This document shows positions 1 to 9,720 of a stretch of 64,000 nt of DNA, piece by piece (the stretch's first letter is position 1; each line of letters begins with the position of its first letter). A program made the position numbers and the translations under genes. The notes under the pieces are model-generated. The model was not told where the DNA came from and did not search any database. It saw only the letters and a program-made list of their open reading frames with translations. Source of the DNA: Lentibacillus halodurans (GTDB lineage Bacteria > Bacillota > Bacilli > Bacillales > Amphibacillaceae); contig NZ_FOJW01000017.1 in NCBI RefSeq assembly GCF_900112045.1, positions 1-64,000 on the forward strand, read 5' to 3'.

Positions 1-40
1 CGTGGAGCTGACGGATACTAATCGATCGAGGACTTAACTA
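1..40 (+). rRNA. 23S rRNA, 3' end (partial)
   Basis: The first 40 bases match the conserved 3' end of Bacillaceae 23S rRNA (GATACTAATCGATCGAGGAC followed by TTAAC). The rest of the gene lies before the window. It is followed by a spacer of about 170 bp and the 5S gene, so this is the tail of an rrn operon on the + strand. Confidence 0.93.
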
Positions 41-99
41 AACAAAGGATCGTTGAATGCATCTCTTATTTAGTTTTCAGGGTGTAAACAAAAAAACCC

Positions 100-128
100 T
101 TGCATTTTTCGTAAAAAATGCATATAAT
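100..128 (+). promoter_or_regulatory. Promoter-like site in the 23S-5S spacer
   Basis: TTGCAT (100-105) and TATAAT (123-128) are separated by exactly 17 bp, a good sigma-A match. It lies after the 23S end and about 80 bp before the 5S gene, so it could drive 5S separately. A small inverted repeat follows (GTTCAC / GTGAAC near 165-184). The match is seen in the sequence; activity is inference. Confidence 0.5.
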
Positions 129-208
129 AATTCTTGTCCATCAAAAAGGATGTTTGGTTTAAAAGGTTCACATCCTGTGAACAACATAAAATGATTTTCA
201 TCCGGAAG

Positions 209-325
209 GTCTGGCAGCAATAGCGGAGAGGACACACCTGTTTCCATGCCGAACACAGCAGTTAAGCTCTCCAGCGCCGATGGTAGTTGGGGTTTAACCC
301 CTGCGAGAGTAGGACGCCGCCAGGC
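209..325 (+). rRNA. rrf: 5S rRNA
   Basis: About 117 bp with the conserved 5S core: CCATGCCGAACACAG, AGTTAAGCTC, GCGCCGATGGTAGTTGGGG and a GAGAGTAGGACGCCGCC 3' end pairing with the 5' GGTCTGGCAGC strand. It follows 23S in the usual order. Ends are placed by comparison with B. subtilis 5S and may be off by a few bases. Confidence 0.95.
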
Positions 326-332
326 AATTAAA

Positions 333-376
333 AAGAGGCTGACCCCAAAAGATTGGATCAGCCTCTTTCCTTTTTA
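333..376 (+). terminator. Terminator of the rrn operon
   Basis: Inverted repeat AGAGGCTGA / TCAGCCTCTTT followed by CCTTTTT, just after the 5S gene. Typical rho-independent terminator. Confidence 0.9.
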
Positions 377-744
377 TCATATGAAAGTATCGCCATCAGT
401 GACTAACGTGTGTTATTTTTTCATCGAAGGACATAACCGCAGATGCTGGGCAAGCAGTCAAACTTCCGCCACTCATGAATTTTAAACTGGGATCCATAAA
501 CTTGATATACAAAAGTCTTCTATGAATATAAAAGTTTTTTTCACTATATATCTCTAACAGCGGAATTCTGATTCATTTTTAGTTGGTAAAACCTGTATAG
601 AAAAACATAGACCGTCGCCCTGCTTCTGATGTACATGAGATTTTTAGCCTGTAGAAGCATTTAAAAGGACTTCTCATTTATCTTGAATCATTTAAATGGC
701 CATAATCGGATATATATAGCAGTGAAGGGAGTGTTGAACAGACG
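377..744. other. Gene-free spacer between rrn and mgtC-type gene
   Basis: About 370 bp, AT-rich, without a convincing ORF. I looked for an M-box magnesium riboswitch before the mgtC-type gene and did not recognise one. A GAAGGGAG ribosome binding site lies at about 723-730. No clear promoter was identified. Confidence 0.5.
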
Positions 745-1437
745 ATGGAATATTTGGATGAACTTGTCGGTGATCATTTTATCATTATCATAATACGTAT
801 ATTAATAGCGCTGGTCTTATCCGGGTTAATAGGGTTTGAGCGCGAGCTGAAAAACCATTCTGCAGGATTTCGGACACATATATTGGTTGGAGTTGGCTCA
901 TGTCTCATGATGCTTCTCTCTTTATATGGTTTTGAGCAGTTTATTGAAGGATATGATACCGTCCGATTCGATCCAGCCCGCATTCCTTCTTATGTTATAA
1001 GCGGTATTGGTTTTCTGGGAGCAGGTACGATTATTGTACATGGCATGGCCATTAGGGGACTTACGACAGCTGCCTCCATTTGGACGGTTGCTGGACTTGG
1101 CCTTGTGGTTGGTGCAGGTATGTATGCTGCGGCGGTATTCACAACATTTATTATTCTGCTGAGCCTTGTCTTTCTCAACAACTTTGAAAAACTGTTCAGG
1201 AAAGGAAACCTCCATTTGATTGAAATTACGGCTTTGCCCGGATTAAAAATTAATAAAGTCGTTTCTATTTTTGAGTCGTATTCATTAACCATTAAGCAAG
1301 TGGAAATAGAGCGGATTGATGAAGATTTGCGGAATATTGTCGTGAAAATTGATCCAGATAAGCGCTTAGATCGGATAGCGTTATTTGAAGATATATCAAA
1401 AGTTGATTACGTCAAAAATATATCGGAACGAAAATAA
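745..1437 (+). CDS. MgtC/SapB family membrane protein
   Basis: 230 aa. Residues about 10-145 form the MgtC/SapB domain: several hydrophobic helices with the family motifs GLIGFERE, AGFRTHILVGVGS, GFLGAGTI and RGLTTAASIW followed by GLGLVVGAG. The C-terminal 80 residues are soluble and look like the ACT-like tail of longer members. Family members are inner-membrane proteins linked to magnesium limitation or acid adaptation; the biochemical role is not settled. It sits alone between the rrn operon and ctsR, a place where B. subtilis has no gene. Start ATG follows GAAGGGAGTG. A terminator follows, so it is likely monocistronic. Confidence 0.9.
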   Translation: MEYLDELVGDHFIIIIIRILIALVLSGLIGFERELKNHSAGFRTHILVGVGSCLMMLLSLYGFEQFIEGYDTVRFDPARIPSYVISGIGFLGAGTIIVHGMAIRGLTTAASIWTVAGLGLVVGAGMYAAAVFTTFIILLSLVFLNNFEKLFRKGNLHLIEITALPGLKINKVVSIFESYSLTIKQVEIERIDEDLRNIVVKIDPDKRLDRIALFEDISKVDYVKNISERK

Positions 1438-1445
1438 GAACAAAG

Positions 1446-1476
1446 AACCTTACGTATCATAACGTAGGGTTTTTTT
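1446..1476 (+). terminator. Terminator after mgtC-type gene
   Basis: AACCTTACGT / ACGTAGGGTT hairpin with a 6-nt loop followed by a run of T. Separates the mgtC-type gene from the ctsR operon. Confidence 0.85.
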
Positions 1477-1587
1477 CAGTTCAGTAACCTCATAACCTGA
1501 CAGCTCAGTGTCCAATTACAGGATCCACTCAATGTTTTCGGACGTTTCATTTCAGCTGAAGTTGTCCAAAATAGGGATAGGATTCAC

Positions 1588-1646
1588 TTGCATCTTTGTA
1601 TATATATCGTATAATATAGATAAAGTCAAAGTTAGTCAAAGTCAAA
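1588..1646 (+). promoter_or_regulatory. Promoter and CtsR operator of the ctsR operon
   Basis: TTGCAT (1588-1593), 16 bp, TATAAT (1610-1615) form a sigma-A promoter. Directly downstream, AGTCAAA (1624-1630), GTT, AGTCAAA (1634-1640) match the CtsR heptad direct repeat with a 3-nt spacer; GTCAAA (1641-1646) adds a third partial copy. The operator overlaps the expected transcription start, so CtsR would block its own operon until heat or protein stress. Confidence 0.88.
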
Positions 1647-1718
1647 ATAAATGAACGTTTCACGAAGCATGGTGAAAAATATAAATAAACACTCATATGA
1701 TGGAGAGGAGGCGAATGC

Positions 1719-2186
1719 ATGCGTAACATTTCTGATATTATTGAACAGCATTTAAAACAGATTTTGGAGGCCGCGGGTAAAGACAAAATTGATATTAAAC
1801 GAAGTGAACTTGCTGAAGAATTTCAATGTGTTCCATCGCAAATTAATTATGTGATTAAAACACGTTTCACTGTGGAAAAAGGATATATAGTTGAAAGTAA
1901 ACGCGGCGGTGGAGGTTATATCCGGATTACAAGGGTTAAAAAACAGGATCGTGCGGAACTAATTGATGATATTATTGAACTGATTAATCCGAATGTTTCA
2001 CAGCAAGCTGCATTGGATGTACTTGAACGTCTGCTGGAAGAGGAGTTAGTCACTGAACGTGAAGCAAGAATCATGTTGAGTGCCATCAATAGAGGTACGC
2101 TTGCATTTCAGCTGCCTTTGCGTGATGAAGTTCGTGCACGAATTTTAACATCAATGCTGACAACGCTAAAATATTTAAACGAATAA
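1719..2186 (+). CDS. ctsR: Transcriptional repressor CtsR
   Basis: 155 aa, the usual length. The N-terminal winged helix-turn-helix (about residues 1-75) has the family motif RSELAEEF, a recognition helix around VPSQINYVIKTRF, and the glycine-rich wing RGGGGYI that senses heat in B. subtilis. The C-terminal helical domain mediates dimerisation and contact with McsB/ClpC. CtsR represses class III heat shock genes, including its own operon through the operator just upstream. Start: ATG at 1719 after GGAGAGGAGG; an out-of-frame ATG at 1715 opens only a three-codon ORF. First gene of ctsR-mcsA-mcsB-clpC. Confidence 0.98.
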   Translation: MRNISDIIEQHLKQILEAAGKDKIDIKRSELAEEFQCVPSQINYVIKTRFTVEKGYIVESKRGGGGYIRITRVKKQDRAELIDDIIELINPNVSQQAALDVLERLLEEELVTEREARIMLSAINRGTLAFQLPLRDEVRARILTSMLTTLKYLNE

Positions 2187-2203
2187 TTAAAGGGGGGAAA
2201 CCT

Positions 2204-2731
2204 ATGGAATGCCAGGAATGCCATAAACGACCGGCTGCACTTCACTTCACTCAGGTTATTAATGGCGATAAAACGGAAGTGTATGTTTGTGAAGTCTGCG
2301 CAAAAGAAAAAGGTTATATGAGTTATCCGGAAGAAGGGTATTCGTTACACCATTTATTGTCAGGGTTATTTAATTCGACATTTGAAAGCCCAAAAGGAAC
2401 TTCCGGGCAACAGACACACGAATTGCAATGTCCACAGTGCGAAATGACACTTTCTGAGTTTAAACGCGTTGGAAAATTCGGCTGTCCAACTTGTTATGAG
2501 ACGTTTTCAGACCACCTGGATTCTATTTTCCGCCGTGTTCACAGCGGTAATATGAGACATCATGGTAAAATTCCTGCACGTGTCGGCGGAGATATGCGTA
2601 TCAAAAAACAGGTTGATGCTTACAAAGAAGAATTACAGCGATTAATTCAAAATGAGGCATTTGAGGAAGCCGCAACGGTCCGTGATAAAATTAAGGAACT
2701 GGAAAAACAAACACGGGGTGATAACACATGA
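2204..2731 (+). CDS. mcsA: McsA, zinc-binding activator of the arginine kinase McsB
   Basis: 175 aa. Four CxxC pairs are visible (C3/C6, C29/C32, C76/C79, C94/C97), enough to bind zinc in two treble-clef-like units. The C-terminus (about 134-168) is a UVR domain helix pair ([12 protein letters not shown]...[10 protein letters not shown]). McsA activates McsB kinase and helps target CtsR to ClpC. It is 17 bp downstream of ctsR with AAAGGGGGG as ribosome binding site, and its stop overlaps the mcsB start by 4 bp, which suggests coupled translation. Confidence 0.97.
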   Translation: MECQECHKRPAALHFTQVINGDKTEVYVCEVCAKEKGYMSYPEEGYSLHHLLSGLFNSTFESPKGTSGQQTHELQCPQCEMTLSEFKRVGKFGCPTCYETFSDHLDSIFRRVHSGNMRHHGKIPARVGGDMRIKKQVDAYKEELQRLIQNEAFEEAATVRDKIKELEKQTRGDNT

Positions 2732-3792
2732 CATTGCAGCACTTTATGAATGAAGCCATCAGTCCATGGATGCGTGAGGAAGGCCCGGACAGTGATATTG
2801 TGTTAAGTACCCGGATCCGGCTGGCACGAAATTTTGCACAATATTCGTTTCCGATTCTTGCTCTGGATAAGGATCTGCAGCATATCTGTCAGTTCATCCG
2901 GCAAGAGTATGAGCATCAATCGTTTCAGGACTACCATGATTTTTCATTTGTTCCCATTCAAGATCTGTCACCGATCGAAAGACGTGTTTTAGTTGAAAAA
3001 CATTTAATAAGTCCGCATTTGGCAGAACAAAATCATGCATCGGCTGTACTGATTTCGAAAAATGAACAAGTTTCGATCATGGTAAATGAGGAAGATCACC
3101 TGCGTATACAGCTCTACTTCCCTGGATTTCAACTGAATCATGCGCTTAAAAAGGTGTTTGAGCTTGATGACTGGCTGGAAGGGAAAATTGATTACGCATT
3201 CGATGAAAAACGGGGCTATTTGACCGGCTGCCCTACGAATGTCGGAACCGGTATGCGGGCGTCTGTTATGATGCATTTGCCTTCCCTTTCCTGGACCCAG
3301 CAGATTAATCGTATGATCCCAGCTATCAATCAGCTTGGATTGGTCGTCCGTGGTATTTACGGGGAAGGTAGTGAAGCAACCGGCAACATTTTTCAAATAT
3401 CCAATCAAATAACACTTGGGAAATCTGAAGAAGATATCGTGGAAGACTTGCAAAGTGTTGTCCGCGAGCTTATTGAGCATGAGCGAAAAGCAAGGAATTA
3501 CATTATGGAACAGTCAAGTACACGACTGGAAGACCGGATTTTTCGTTCATACGGCGTACTGGCGTATAGCCGGATCATTGAATCGAAGGAAGCGGCAAGA
3601 TGTTTGTCTGATGTCAGGCTCGGTATTGATCTAGGAATAATTGAAAATGTGTCGCGCAATATACTGAATGAATTAATGGTACTTACACAGCCTGGTTTTT
3701 TGCAGCAGTACGCCAAAAAGACATTAAGCGCGAATGAGCGGGATGTACTAAGAGCATCACTTATTCGCGAACGGATACAATTAGAGGGTTAG
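2728..3792 (+). CDS. mcsB: Protein-arginine kinase McsB
   Basis: 354 aa phosphagen-kinase-like protein that phosphorylates arginines on damaged proteins and on CtsR, marking them for ClpCP. The ATP:guanidino phosphotransferase fold is shown by the N-terminal [11 protein letters not shown] motif and the active-site loop [16 protein letters not shown] (around residue 167). The C-terminus has the [15 protein letters not shown] segment seen in McsB orthologues. The start overlaps mcsA (ATGA); clpC follows after 16 bp. Confidence 0.97.
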   Translation: MTLQHFMNEAISPWMREEGPDSDIVLSTRIRLARNFAQYSFPILALDKDLQHICQFIRQEYEHQSFQDYHDFSFVPIQDLSPIERRVLVEKHLISPHLAEQNHASAVLISKNEQVSIMVNEEDHLRIQLYFPGFQLNHALKKVFELDDWLEGKIDYAFDEKRGYLTGCPTNVGTGMRASVMMHLPSLSWTQQINRMIPAINQLGLVVRGIYGEGSEATGNIFQISNQITLGKSEEDIVEDLQSVVRELIEHERKARNYIMEQSSTRLEDRIFRSYGVLAYSRIIESKEAARCLSDVRLGIDLGIIENVSRNILNELMVLTQPGFLQQYAKKTLSANERDVLRASLIRERIQLEG

Positions 3793-3808
3793 CTAGGAGG
3801 AAAAATAT

Positions 3809-6238
3809 ATGATGTTTGGACGTTTTACAGAGCGAGCGCAAAAAGTATTGGCATTATCCCAGGAGGAAGCGGTCAGGCTTGGCCATAACAATATCGGAAC
3901 AGAGCATATATTACTGGGACTTGTCCGTGAAGGGAACGGCATTGCGGCCAAAGCGCTTGAATCATTAGGAATGGAAGTATCCAAAATTCAACAGGAAGTG
4001 GAAAAATTAATCGGTGCCGGGAAGCAGCCAATGCAGACGATTCATTATACACCACGTGCCAAAAAAGTAGTTGAATTATCACAGGATGAAGCACGTAAGC
4101 TCGGTCATTCATATGTCGGAACAGAACATATCCTGTTAGGTCTGATTCGTGAAGGTGAAGGTGTTGCAGCACGTGTTCTGAATAATCTTGGCATCAGTCT
4201 TAATAAAGCCCGCCAGCAAGTTCTGCAGCTTTTGGGAAGCAATGAGTCACAGGCAGGACGTCAGGGCCGCGGTGCACAATCATCAAATGCCAACACCCCG
4301 ACACTTGATTCGCTGGCACGGGATTTGACCGAAAGTGCCAAGGATGGAAACGTTGACCCTGTTATAGGCCGAAGCGGGGAAATTGAGCGTGTAATCGAGG
4401 TGTTAAGCCGCCGGACGAAAAACAATCCAGTATTAATCGGTGAGCCCGGGGTCGGTAAAACAGCTGTTGCAGAAGGTCTTGCACAACAAATCGTCAATAA
4501 TGAAGTCCCGGAGATATTACGCGAAAAACGGGTGATGACGCTGGACATGGGAACGGTTGTCGCAGGAACCAAATACCGCGGTGAATTTGAAGACCGTCTA
4601 AAAAAAGTGATGGAGGAAATTCGTCAGGCAACGAATATCATCTTATTTATTGATGAACTGCATACATTGATTGGGGCAGGCGGTGCAGAAGGTGCAATCG
4701 ATGCGTCCAATATTTTAAAACCAGCATTGGCCCGCGGTGATTTGCAATGTATCGGTGCGACGACACTCGATGAGTACCGTAAATATATTGAAAAAGATGC
4801 AGCGCTTGAGCGCAGATTCCAACCAATCCAGGTCGATGAACCTACGTTGGATGAAACTGTTCAAATTTTAAAAGGGCTGCGTGACCGGTATGAAGCGCAT
4901 CATCGTGTAACAATCACAGATGAAGCAATTGAAGCAGCTGCCAATTTATCAGACCGGTATATAACGGATCGCTTTTTGCCGGATAAAGCGATTGATCTTA
5001 TTGATGAGGCTGGTTCCAAAGTTCGTCTCCGTTCTTATACGGTTCCGCCAAACTTAAAAGAATTGGAACAAAAGCTTGAGGATGTGCGGAAAGAGAAGGA
5101 TTCCGCCGTGCAGGGTCAGGAATTTGAAAAAGCCGCCTCATTGCGTGACTCCGAACAGCGTCTGCGTGAAGAAGTGGAAGATACGAAAAATGAATGGAAA
5201 GAAAAACAGGGGCAGGAAGCTTCTGAAGTAACGATAGAAGATATCGCAAAAGTTGTTTCCGTATGGACTGGTGTACCGGTTGCCAGGATGACCAAAGATG
5301 AAAGTGAGCGACTGCTGAATCTGGAAGACACGCTGCATAGTCGGGTGATTGGCCAGGGAGAAGCTGTCAATGCTGTTGCGAAAGCGATCCGCCGTGCTCG
5401 TGCGGGATTGAAGGATCCCAAGCGTCCGATCGGTTCGTTCATTTTCCTTGGCCCAACGGGTGTCGGGAAAACAGAGCTTGCCAGGGCATTAGCTGAAGCG
5501 ATGTTCGCAGATGAAGAAGCCATGATCCGAATTGATATGTCCGAGTATATGGAAAAACACGCCACGTCCCGTCTGGTTGGCTCACCTCCTGGGTATGTCG
5601 GCTATGATGAAGGCGGCCAGCTTACTGAGAAGGTACGGACCAAGCCATATTCAGTCGTACTATTGGATGAAGTGGAAAAAGCACACCCGGAAGTATTTAA
5701 TATTTTGCTGCAAGTGCTTGAAGACGGTCGGTTGACGGATGCCAAAGGCCGTGTTGTCGATTTCCGCAACACCGTTCTGATCATGACCTCAAACGTCGGG
5801 GCAAATGAGCTGAAGCGGAATAAATATGTCGGGTTTACCCTTGATGATGAAGAGCAGGATTATCAGAACATGAAAACAAAAGTGACCGAAGAACTGAAAA
5901 AAGCATTCCGTCCTGAATTTTTGAACCGGATTGATGAAACGATTGTATTCCATTCATTGGAGCGAAAACATATGAAACATATTGTGACGCTCATGATCAA
6001 GCAATTGCAGAATCGCTTGCAGGAACAGGAAATTGCTTTTTCGTTAACCGATAAAGCGGTCGAGAAGATTGCCAATGAAGGGTTCGATCCGGAGTATGGT
6101 GCACGACCGCTGCGCAGATCTATTCAAAAAAACATCGAGGATTTGCTTTCTGAAGCATTACTGAAAGAAAGTATTCAAAAAGGTGAAAAAGTCAAAATCG
6201 GCTTGAACAATAAAGGCGAATTTATCGTTCTGCCGTAA
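3809..6238 (+). CDS. clpC: ATP-dependent Clp protease ATPase subunit ClpC
   Basis: 809 aa Hsp100 unfoldase, partner of ClpP. Two Clp_N repeats (about 1-72 and 77-150) bind McsB/MecA adaptors. D1 has Walker [14 protein letters not shown] and Walker [15 protein letters not shown]-containing middle domain (about 415-460) gives the ClpC type. D2 has [16 protein letters not shown] and [14 protein letters not shown]. The C-terminal D2-small domain ends in EFIVLP. Start [11 protein letters not shown] after AGGAGGAAA is the family start. Last gene of the operon; a terminator follows at once. The clpP-like gene at 62.4 kb could encode a partner, but a main clpP elsewhere is more likely. Confidence 0.98.
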   Translation: MMFGRFTERAQKVLALSQEEAVRLGHNNIGTEHILLGLVREGNGIAAKALESLGMEVSKIQQEVEKLIGAGKQPMQTIHYTPRAKKVVELSQDEARKLGHSYVGTEHILLGLIREGEGVAARVLNNLGISLNKARQQVLQLLGSNESQAGRQGRGAQSSNANTPTLDSLARDLTESAKDGNVDPVIGRSGEIERVIEVLSRRTKNNPVLIGEPGVGKTAVAEGLAQQIVNNEVPEILREKRVMTLDMGTVVAGTKYRGEFEDRLKKVMEEIRQATNIILFIDELHTLIGAGGAEGAIDASNILKPALARGDLQCIGATTLDEYRKYIEKDAALERRFQPIQVDEPTLDETVQILKGLRDRYEAHHRVTITDEAIEAAANLSDRYITDRFLPDKAIDLIDEAGSKVRLRSYTVPPNLKELEQKLEDVRKEKDSAVQGQEFEKAASLRDSEQRLREEVEDTKNEWKEKQGQEASEVTIEDIAKVVSVWTGVPVARMTKDESERLLNLEDTLHSRVIGQGEAVNAVAKAIRRARAGLKDPKRPIGSFIFLGPTGVGKTELARALAEAMFADEEAMIRIDMSEYMEKHATSRLVGSPPGYVGYDEGGQLTEKVRTKPYSVVLLDEVEKAHPEVFNILLQVLEDGRLTDAKGRVVDFRNTVLIMTSNVGANELKRNKYVGFTLDDEEQDYQNMKTKVTEELKKAFRPEFLNRIDETIVFHSLERKHMKHIVTLMIKQLQNRLQEQEIAFSLTDKAVEKIANEGFDPEYGARPLRRSIQKNIEDLLSEALLKESIQKGEKVKIGLNNKGEFIVLP

Positions 6239-6265
6239 AAAGCATTTTTGAAATAAATTTGCCTG

Positions 6266-6298
6266 AAAAGCTGAAAGGGAGTATCCTTTCAGCTTTTT
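6266..6298 (+). terminator. Terminator of the ctsR operon
   Basis: AAAAGCTGAAAGG / CCTTTCAGCTTTTT, a 13-bp perfect stem with a 6-nt loop and T-run, 28 bp after clpC. Confidence 0.93.
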
Positions 6299-6534
6299 AC
6301 AACGTCAGAAAGTATATATGATGGGTGACCTGACAAGCAAAATCAGGGCTTTCACAATAAGTTTTGTTGGAAGCCTAGTTTTTCTATAGATTTTCATGGG
6401 TAAAACGTGGAGATGTTATCATAGGACTTGTGGAATAATTATGTAACGTATTTTATGGAAATGATAGAAGGCTGTAACTTTTATGTGATGTCAATCGTAT
6501 ATAATAGAGAATATAGCAAAGGGGAAGGATCGTA

Positions 6535-7908
6535 TTGGCGAAACGAAAAGTGAAATACGTCTGCCAGGATTGTGGCTATGAATCTGCCAAATGGATGGGA
6601 AAATGCCCTGGCTGTAACAATTGGAATACCTTGGTTGAAGAGATAGAGGCATCATCTGCACGTAACAGGCATACAATGGGCAGGGATGCAAAATCCGTCA
6701 GTCAGCCTGAAAGCATAACCTCCGTCGAGACACAGAAAGAACCCCGTATTACAACATCAATGAAGGAATTTAACCGAGTGCTCGGAGGGGGTATCGTTCC
6801 TGGATCACTTGCTTTGATCGGCGGTGACCCGGGAATTGGGAAATCAACATTACTGTTGCAAATATCAGCTCAATTAGCTGAAAAGCATTTGCCAGTCCTT
6901 TATATTTCTGGTGAAGAATCAATACGGCAGACAAAACTACGGGCGGATCGGCTTGGTGTCACGTCGGATTTATTGTATGTGTTATCTGAAACAAATTTAT
7001 TTGATATCGTCAATCATATTGAACAAACGAAGCCTGCATTTGTCGTGATTGATTCAATCCAGACCATTTACCGTGAAGAAGTGGCAAGTGCACCGGGAAG
7101 TGTTTCTCAGGTGCGTGAAAGTACAAGCGAATTAATGCGTGTTGCTAAGTCACATGGAATCCCGATTTTTATCGTTGGACATGTGACCAAGGAAGGTGCG
7201 ATAGCCGGACCACGGATGCTGGAGCATATGGTGGATGCCGTTCTTTATTTTGAAGGTGAACGTCATCACACATACCGTATTGTGCGAAGTGTCAAAAATC
7301 GCTTTGGCAGCACGCATGAAATGGGCATTTTTGAAATGAAGGAAGAAGGCTTGAGAGAGGTGATGAATCCTTCTGAAATCTTTCTGGAGGAAAGATCGCA
7401 GGGAGCGGCTGGTTCCACCGTTGTTGCCTCAATGGAAGGAACACGACCTGTTCTGGTTGAAATACAGGCATTAATTTCACCGACCAGTTTCGGGAACCCC
7501 AGAAGGATGGCAACCGGAATTGACACGAACCGGGTACCCCTTTTAATGGCAGTACTGGAAAAACGTGTCGGGCTAATGCTGCAGAACCAGGACGCATACA
7601 TTAAAGTTGCCGGCGGGGTGAAATTAGATGAGCCTGCCATTGATTTGGCTGTAGCTGTCAGTATAGCTTCCAGTTTCCGGAACCAGCCGACCAAGCCAGA
7701 GGATATTGTGATTGGTGAAGTTGGATTGACCGGCGAAATCAGACGTGTATCTCGAATCGAACAGCGTGTACAGGAAGCGACAAAATTGGGATTCCAACGC
7801 GTTATATGTCCCAACAAAAATCTGGAAGGCTGGACGCCGCCAGCATCGATTCAAATAGTCGGCGTCAATTCAGTACAGGAAGCGCTGGAAGAAGGGTTAA
7901 TACGTTAA
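6535..7908 (+). CDS. radA: DNA repair protein RadA (Sms)
   Basis: 457 aa. N-terminal four-cysteine zinc finger (C10, C13, C24, C27), RecA-like ATPase with Walker [11 protein letters not shown] (about 95-104), the RadA signature KNRFG (around 255) and a C-terminal Lon-protease-like domain. RadA is a branch-migration helicase acting in homologous recombination and repair. Start TTG at 6535 after AAAGGGGAAGG matches the family start [21 protein letters not shown] at about 6499-6504 may be its -10 box. In B. subtilis the next gene is disA; here there is none. Confidence 0.97.
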   Translation: MAKRKVKYVCQDCGYESAKWMGKCPGCNNWNTLVEEIEASSARNRHTMGRDAKSVSQPESITSVETQKEPRITTSMKEFNRVLGGGIVPGSLALIGGDPGIGKSTLLLQISAQLAEKHLPVLYISGEESIRQTKLRADRLGVTSDLLYVLSETNLFDIVNHIEQTKPAFVVIDSIQTIYREEVASAPGSVSQVRESTSELMRVAKSHGIPIFIVGHVTKEGAIAGPRMLEHMVDAVLYFEGERHHTYRIVRSVKNRFGSTHEMGIFEMKEEGLREVMNPSEIFLEERSQGAAGSTVVASMEGTRPVLVEIQALISPTSFGNPRRMATGIDTNRVPLLMAVLEKRVGLMLQNQDAYIKVAGGVKLDEPAIDLAVAVSIASSFRNQPTKPEDIVIGEVGLTGEIRRVSRIEQRVQEATKLGFQRVICPNKNLEGWTPPASIQIVGVNSVQEALEEGLIR

Positions 7909-7990
7909 CATGTGAGAACTTCAGGCTTAGTAATACTGTCAGATTGCATTATACAATTTTTGCCATTTGCAGGACTTTCAAACTAGTTAA

Positions 7991-8019
7991 TTGACACCAA
8001 TTAATAATTGTGATAAAAT
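7991..8019 (+). promoter_or_regulatory. Promoter for yacL
   Basis: TTGACA (7991-7996), 17 bp, TAAAAT (8014-8019). A strong sigma-A match about 130 bp before yacL, which shows that yacL has its own promoter in this genome. Confidence 0.7.
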
Positions 8020-8147
8020 ATATTATTTTCTAAATTGACGCATTTTTACAGTTATGGTAGGCTTTAGTTGTTGATACAACACATTAATCTGACGAATGAC
8101 GATTATTCTATAGAAAATGGGTAATAATAAACGGTAGGAGGTGAACA

Positions 8148-9248
8148 GTGGTGCTAAAAAAGATTGTCCATTTATTTTTCATTATTAGTGGAGGTACCAT
8201 TGGGTATTTATATATTCCGGATATTGTCAATGTATTAGATTTGACTGATGCGAGATGGGCTGCATCCCCTTATTTAGGCATGGCCTTTGGTGCAATTATT
8301 TTATTTGTTTTCTCTTATTTTGTTGCGGGATATATTGTCGGATTTTTAAAATGGATTGAAGAGGCATTAATCAAAGTTCCTGTGGGTGACTTGCTGTTTG
8401 GCAGTTTTGGTTTGGTTGGCGGTTTGGTCATTGCGTATTTAGTGAATATCCCTTTAACAGATATTAACATTTATCTCGTCTCACAGGTACTGCCGCTCTT
8501 TATAACGATTTTACTTAGTTATTTTGGTTTTCAGGTTGGTTTCAGACGACGGGATGAATTAATGAATCTGCTGAATTTTAACCGGAAAGAACGGGAGAAA
8601 AAACGTGTTTCTGAAGGTGAGATAACCCAGCAGAAACAGCCAAAATCCAAAATTTTGGATACAAGTGTCATCATTGATGGCCGTATCGCTGATATCTGCC
8701 AAACGAATTTCCTTGAGGGAACGATTGTCATTCCGCAATTTGTTCTGGGTGAGCTGCAGCATATTGCCGATTCATCCGATGTGCTGAAACGTAATCGCGG
8801 CCGGCGCGGACTGGATGTCTTAAATCGTATCCAGAAGGAATTGCCGGTAAACGTCGAAATTTATGAAGGCGACTTTGAAGATATTCCGGAAGTAGACAGC
8901 AAACTGATTAAACTGGCAAAAGTGATCGATGGTATCGTCGTAACAAATGATTTTAATTTAAATAAGGTTTGTGATTTGCAGGAGGTACCTGTTTTGAATA
9001 TTAACGACCTGGCAAATGCAGTGAAACCGGTCGTACTGCCAGGGGAAGAGTTAGTAGTGCAAGTGATTAAGGATGGCAAGGAACAGAATCAGGGTATTGC
9101 CTATCTTGATGACGGTACGATGATTGTCGTGGAAGAAGGTCACGATTATATCGGCAAAAAGATCGAGGTCCTTATTACAAGTGTGCTGCAGACATCAGCA
9201 GGAAGAATGATCTTTGCAAAACCGAAATTACTTGAAAAAGCGCAGTAA
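8148..9248 (+). CDS. yacL: PIN/TRAM domain membrane protein (YacL type)
   Basis: 366 aa. Four hydrophobic segments (about 7-24, 41-66, 82-99, 107-128) anchor the protein. A PIN-type nuclease domain follows from about 168, with acidic motif LDTSVIIDGRIADI, VLGELQHIAD and IDGIVVTNDFNLNKV. A TRAM domain (about 285-345) may bind RNA. The family is conserved in Firmicutes but its substrate is unknown. Start is one of two adjacent GTG codons (8148/8151) after GGTAGGAGGTG. Normally followed by ispD-ispF; here a terminator and a repeat element follow. Confidence 0.93.
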   Translation: MVLKKIVHLFFIISGGTIGYLYIPDIVNVLDLTDARWAASPYLGMAFGAIILFVFSYFVAGYIVGFLKWIEEALIKVPVGDLLFGSFGLVGGLVIAYLVNIPLTDINIYLVSQVLPLFITILLSYFGFQVGFRRRDELMNLLNFNRKEREKKRVSEGEITQQKQPKSKILDTSVIIDGRIADICQTNFLEGTIVIPQFVLGELQHIADSSDVLKRNRGRRGLDVLNRIQKELPVNVEIYEGDFEDIPEVDSKLIKLAKVIDGIVVTNDFNLNKVCDLQEVPVLNINDLANAVKPVVLPGEELVVQVIKDGKEQNQGIAYLDDGTMIVVEEGHDYIGKKIEVLITSVLQTSAGRMIFAKPKLLEKAQ

Positions 9249-9273
9249 AAACGGTATAACTTAGAGAGGGAAT

Positions 9274-9308
9274 AAAAAGTGATAACGTCATATGTTATCA
9301 CTTTTTAT
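9274..9308 (+). terminator. Terminator after yacL
   Basis: AAAAAGTGATAAC / GTTATCACTTTTT, 13-bp stem with a short loop and T-run. Ends the yacL transcript before the repeat element and gltX. Confidence 0.92.
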
Positions 9309-9325
9309 ACGTAGATTAAATGATA

Positions 9326-9720
9326 AGGCTGTTTTCTAGAAGTTCGTTGCTTTTGACTTAAGACAATATATTATAAAGCTCTGCGCAGCCTGAATACACG
9401 TAAACTCTTGCAGGAACAGATCCCGCAGCATAATTAGGAGACAAAGGTGCTAAAAACGCCAGATCCTCTAAAAAGGAAAGCACTTCTTCGTGCGATGCGT
9501 CGCTGCCGGCATTTTTCATTGTCCCTGTAGCAATGCCTTCCGCGGCCAACATCGTGTTTGCCAGAGCTCGCGGGTCACCCGCGGAAAGCGACGAACGGAA
9601 CATCTGCCGAGTAAGTTTCAAGTTACGAGGAGCGATGCTTCATCGAACTAACTTGCAACGACAAATACGTGTGTTCAGATGACGGGTTAAATCACAACAA
9701 CCTTTATGAAAGAGCCAATT
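9326..9720 (+). repeat. MITE-like repeat, copy A (divergent, longest)
   Basis: Starts AGGCTGTTTTCTAGAAGTT and ends AGAGCCAATT, resembling the ends of copies at 17268 and 48923. Internal blocks shared with them: CGCGGAAAG and CGAGTAAGTTTCAAGTTACGAGGAG (compare CGAGTAAGTTGCGAGTTGCGAGGA in copy B). It fills the spot where ispD-ispF would be. A 87-codon minus-strand ORF inside (9358-9621) has no recognised homology and is probably not a gene. Confidence 0.65.

Noticed and set aside
246-485. 79-codon plus-strand ORF
   Set aside because: It begins inside the 5S rRNA gene and runs through its terminator; no protein family match.
377-744. M-box magnesium riboswitch before the mgtC-type gene
   Set aside because: I could not find the conserved M-box sequence blocks; the position alone is not evidence.
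4998-5249. Antisense ORFs inside clpC, rpoB, rpoC, fusA and ribosomal genes
   Set aside because: They lie opposite strongly conserved coding regions and have no ribosome binding sites or family matches; they are frame shadows.
9358-9621. 87-codon minus-strand ORF
   Set aside because: It lies within MITE-like copy A. Such repeats often give chance ORFs, and no ribosome binding site or recognisable motif is present.
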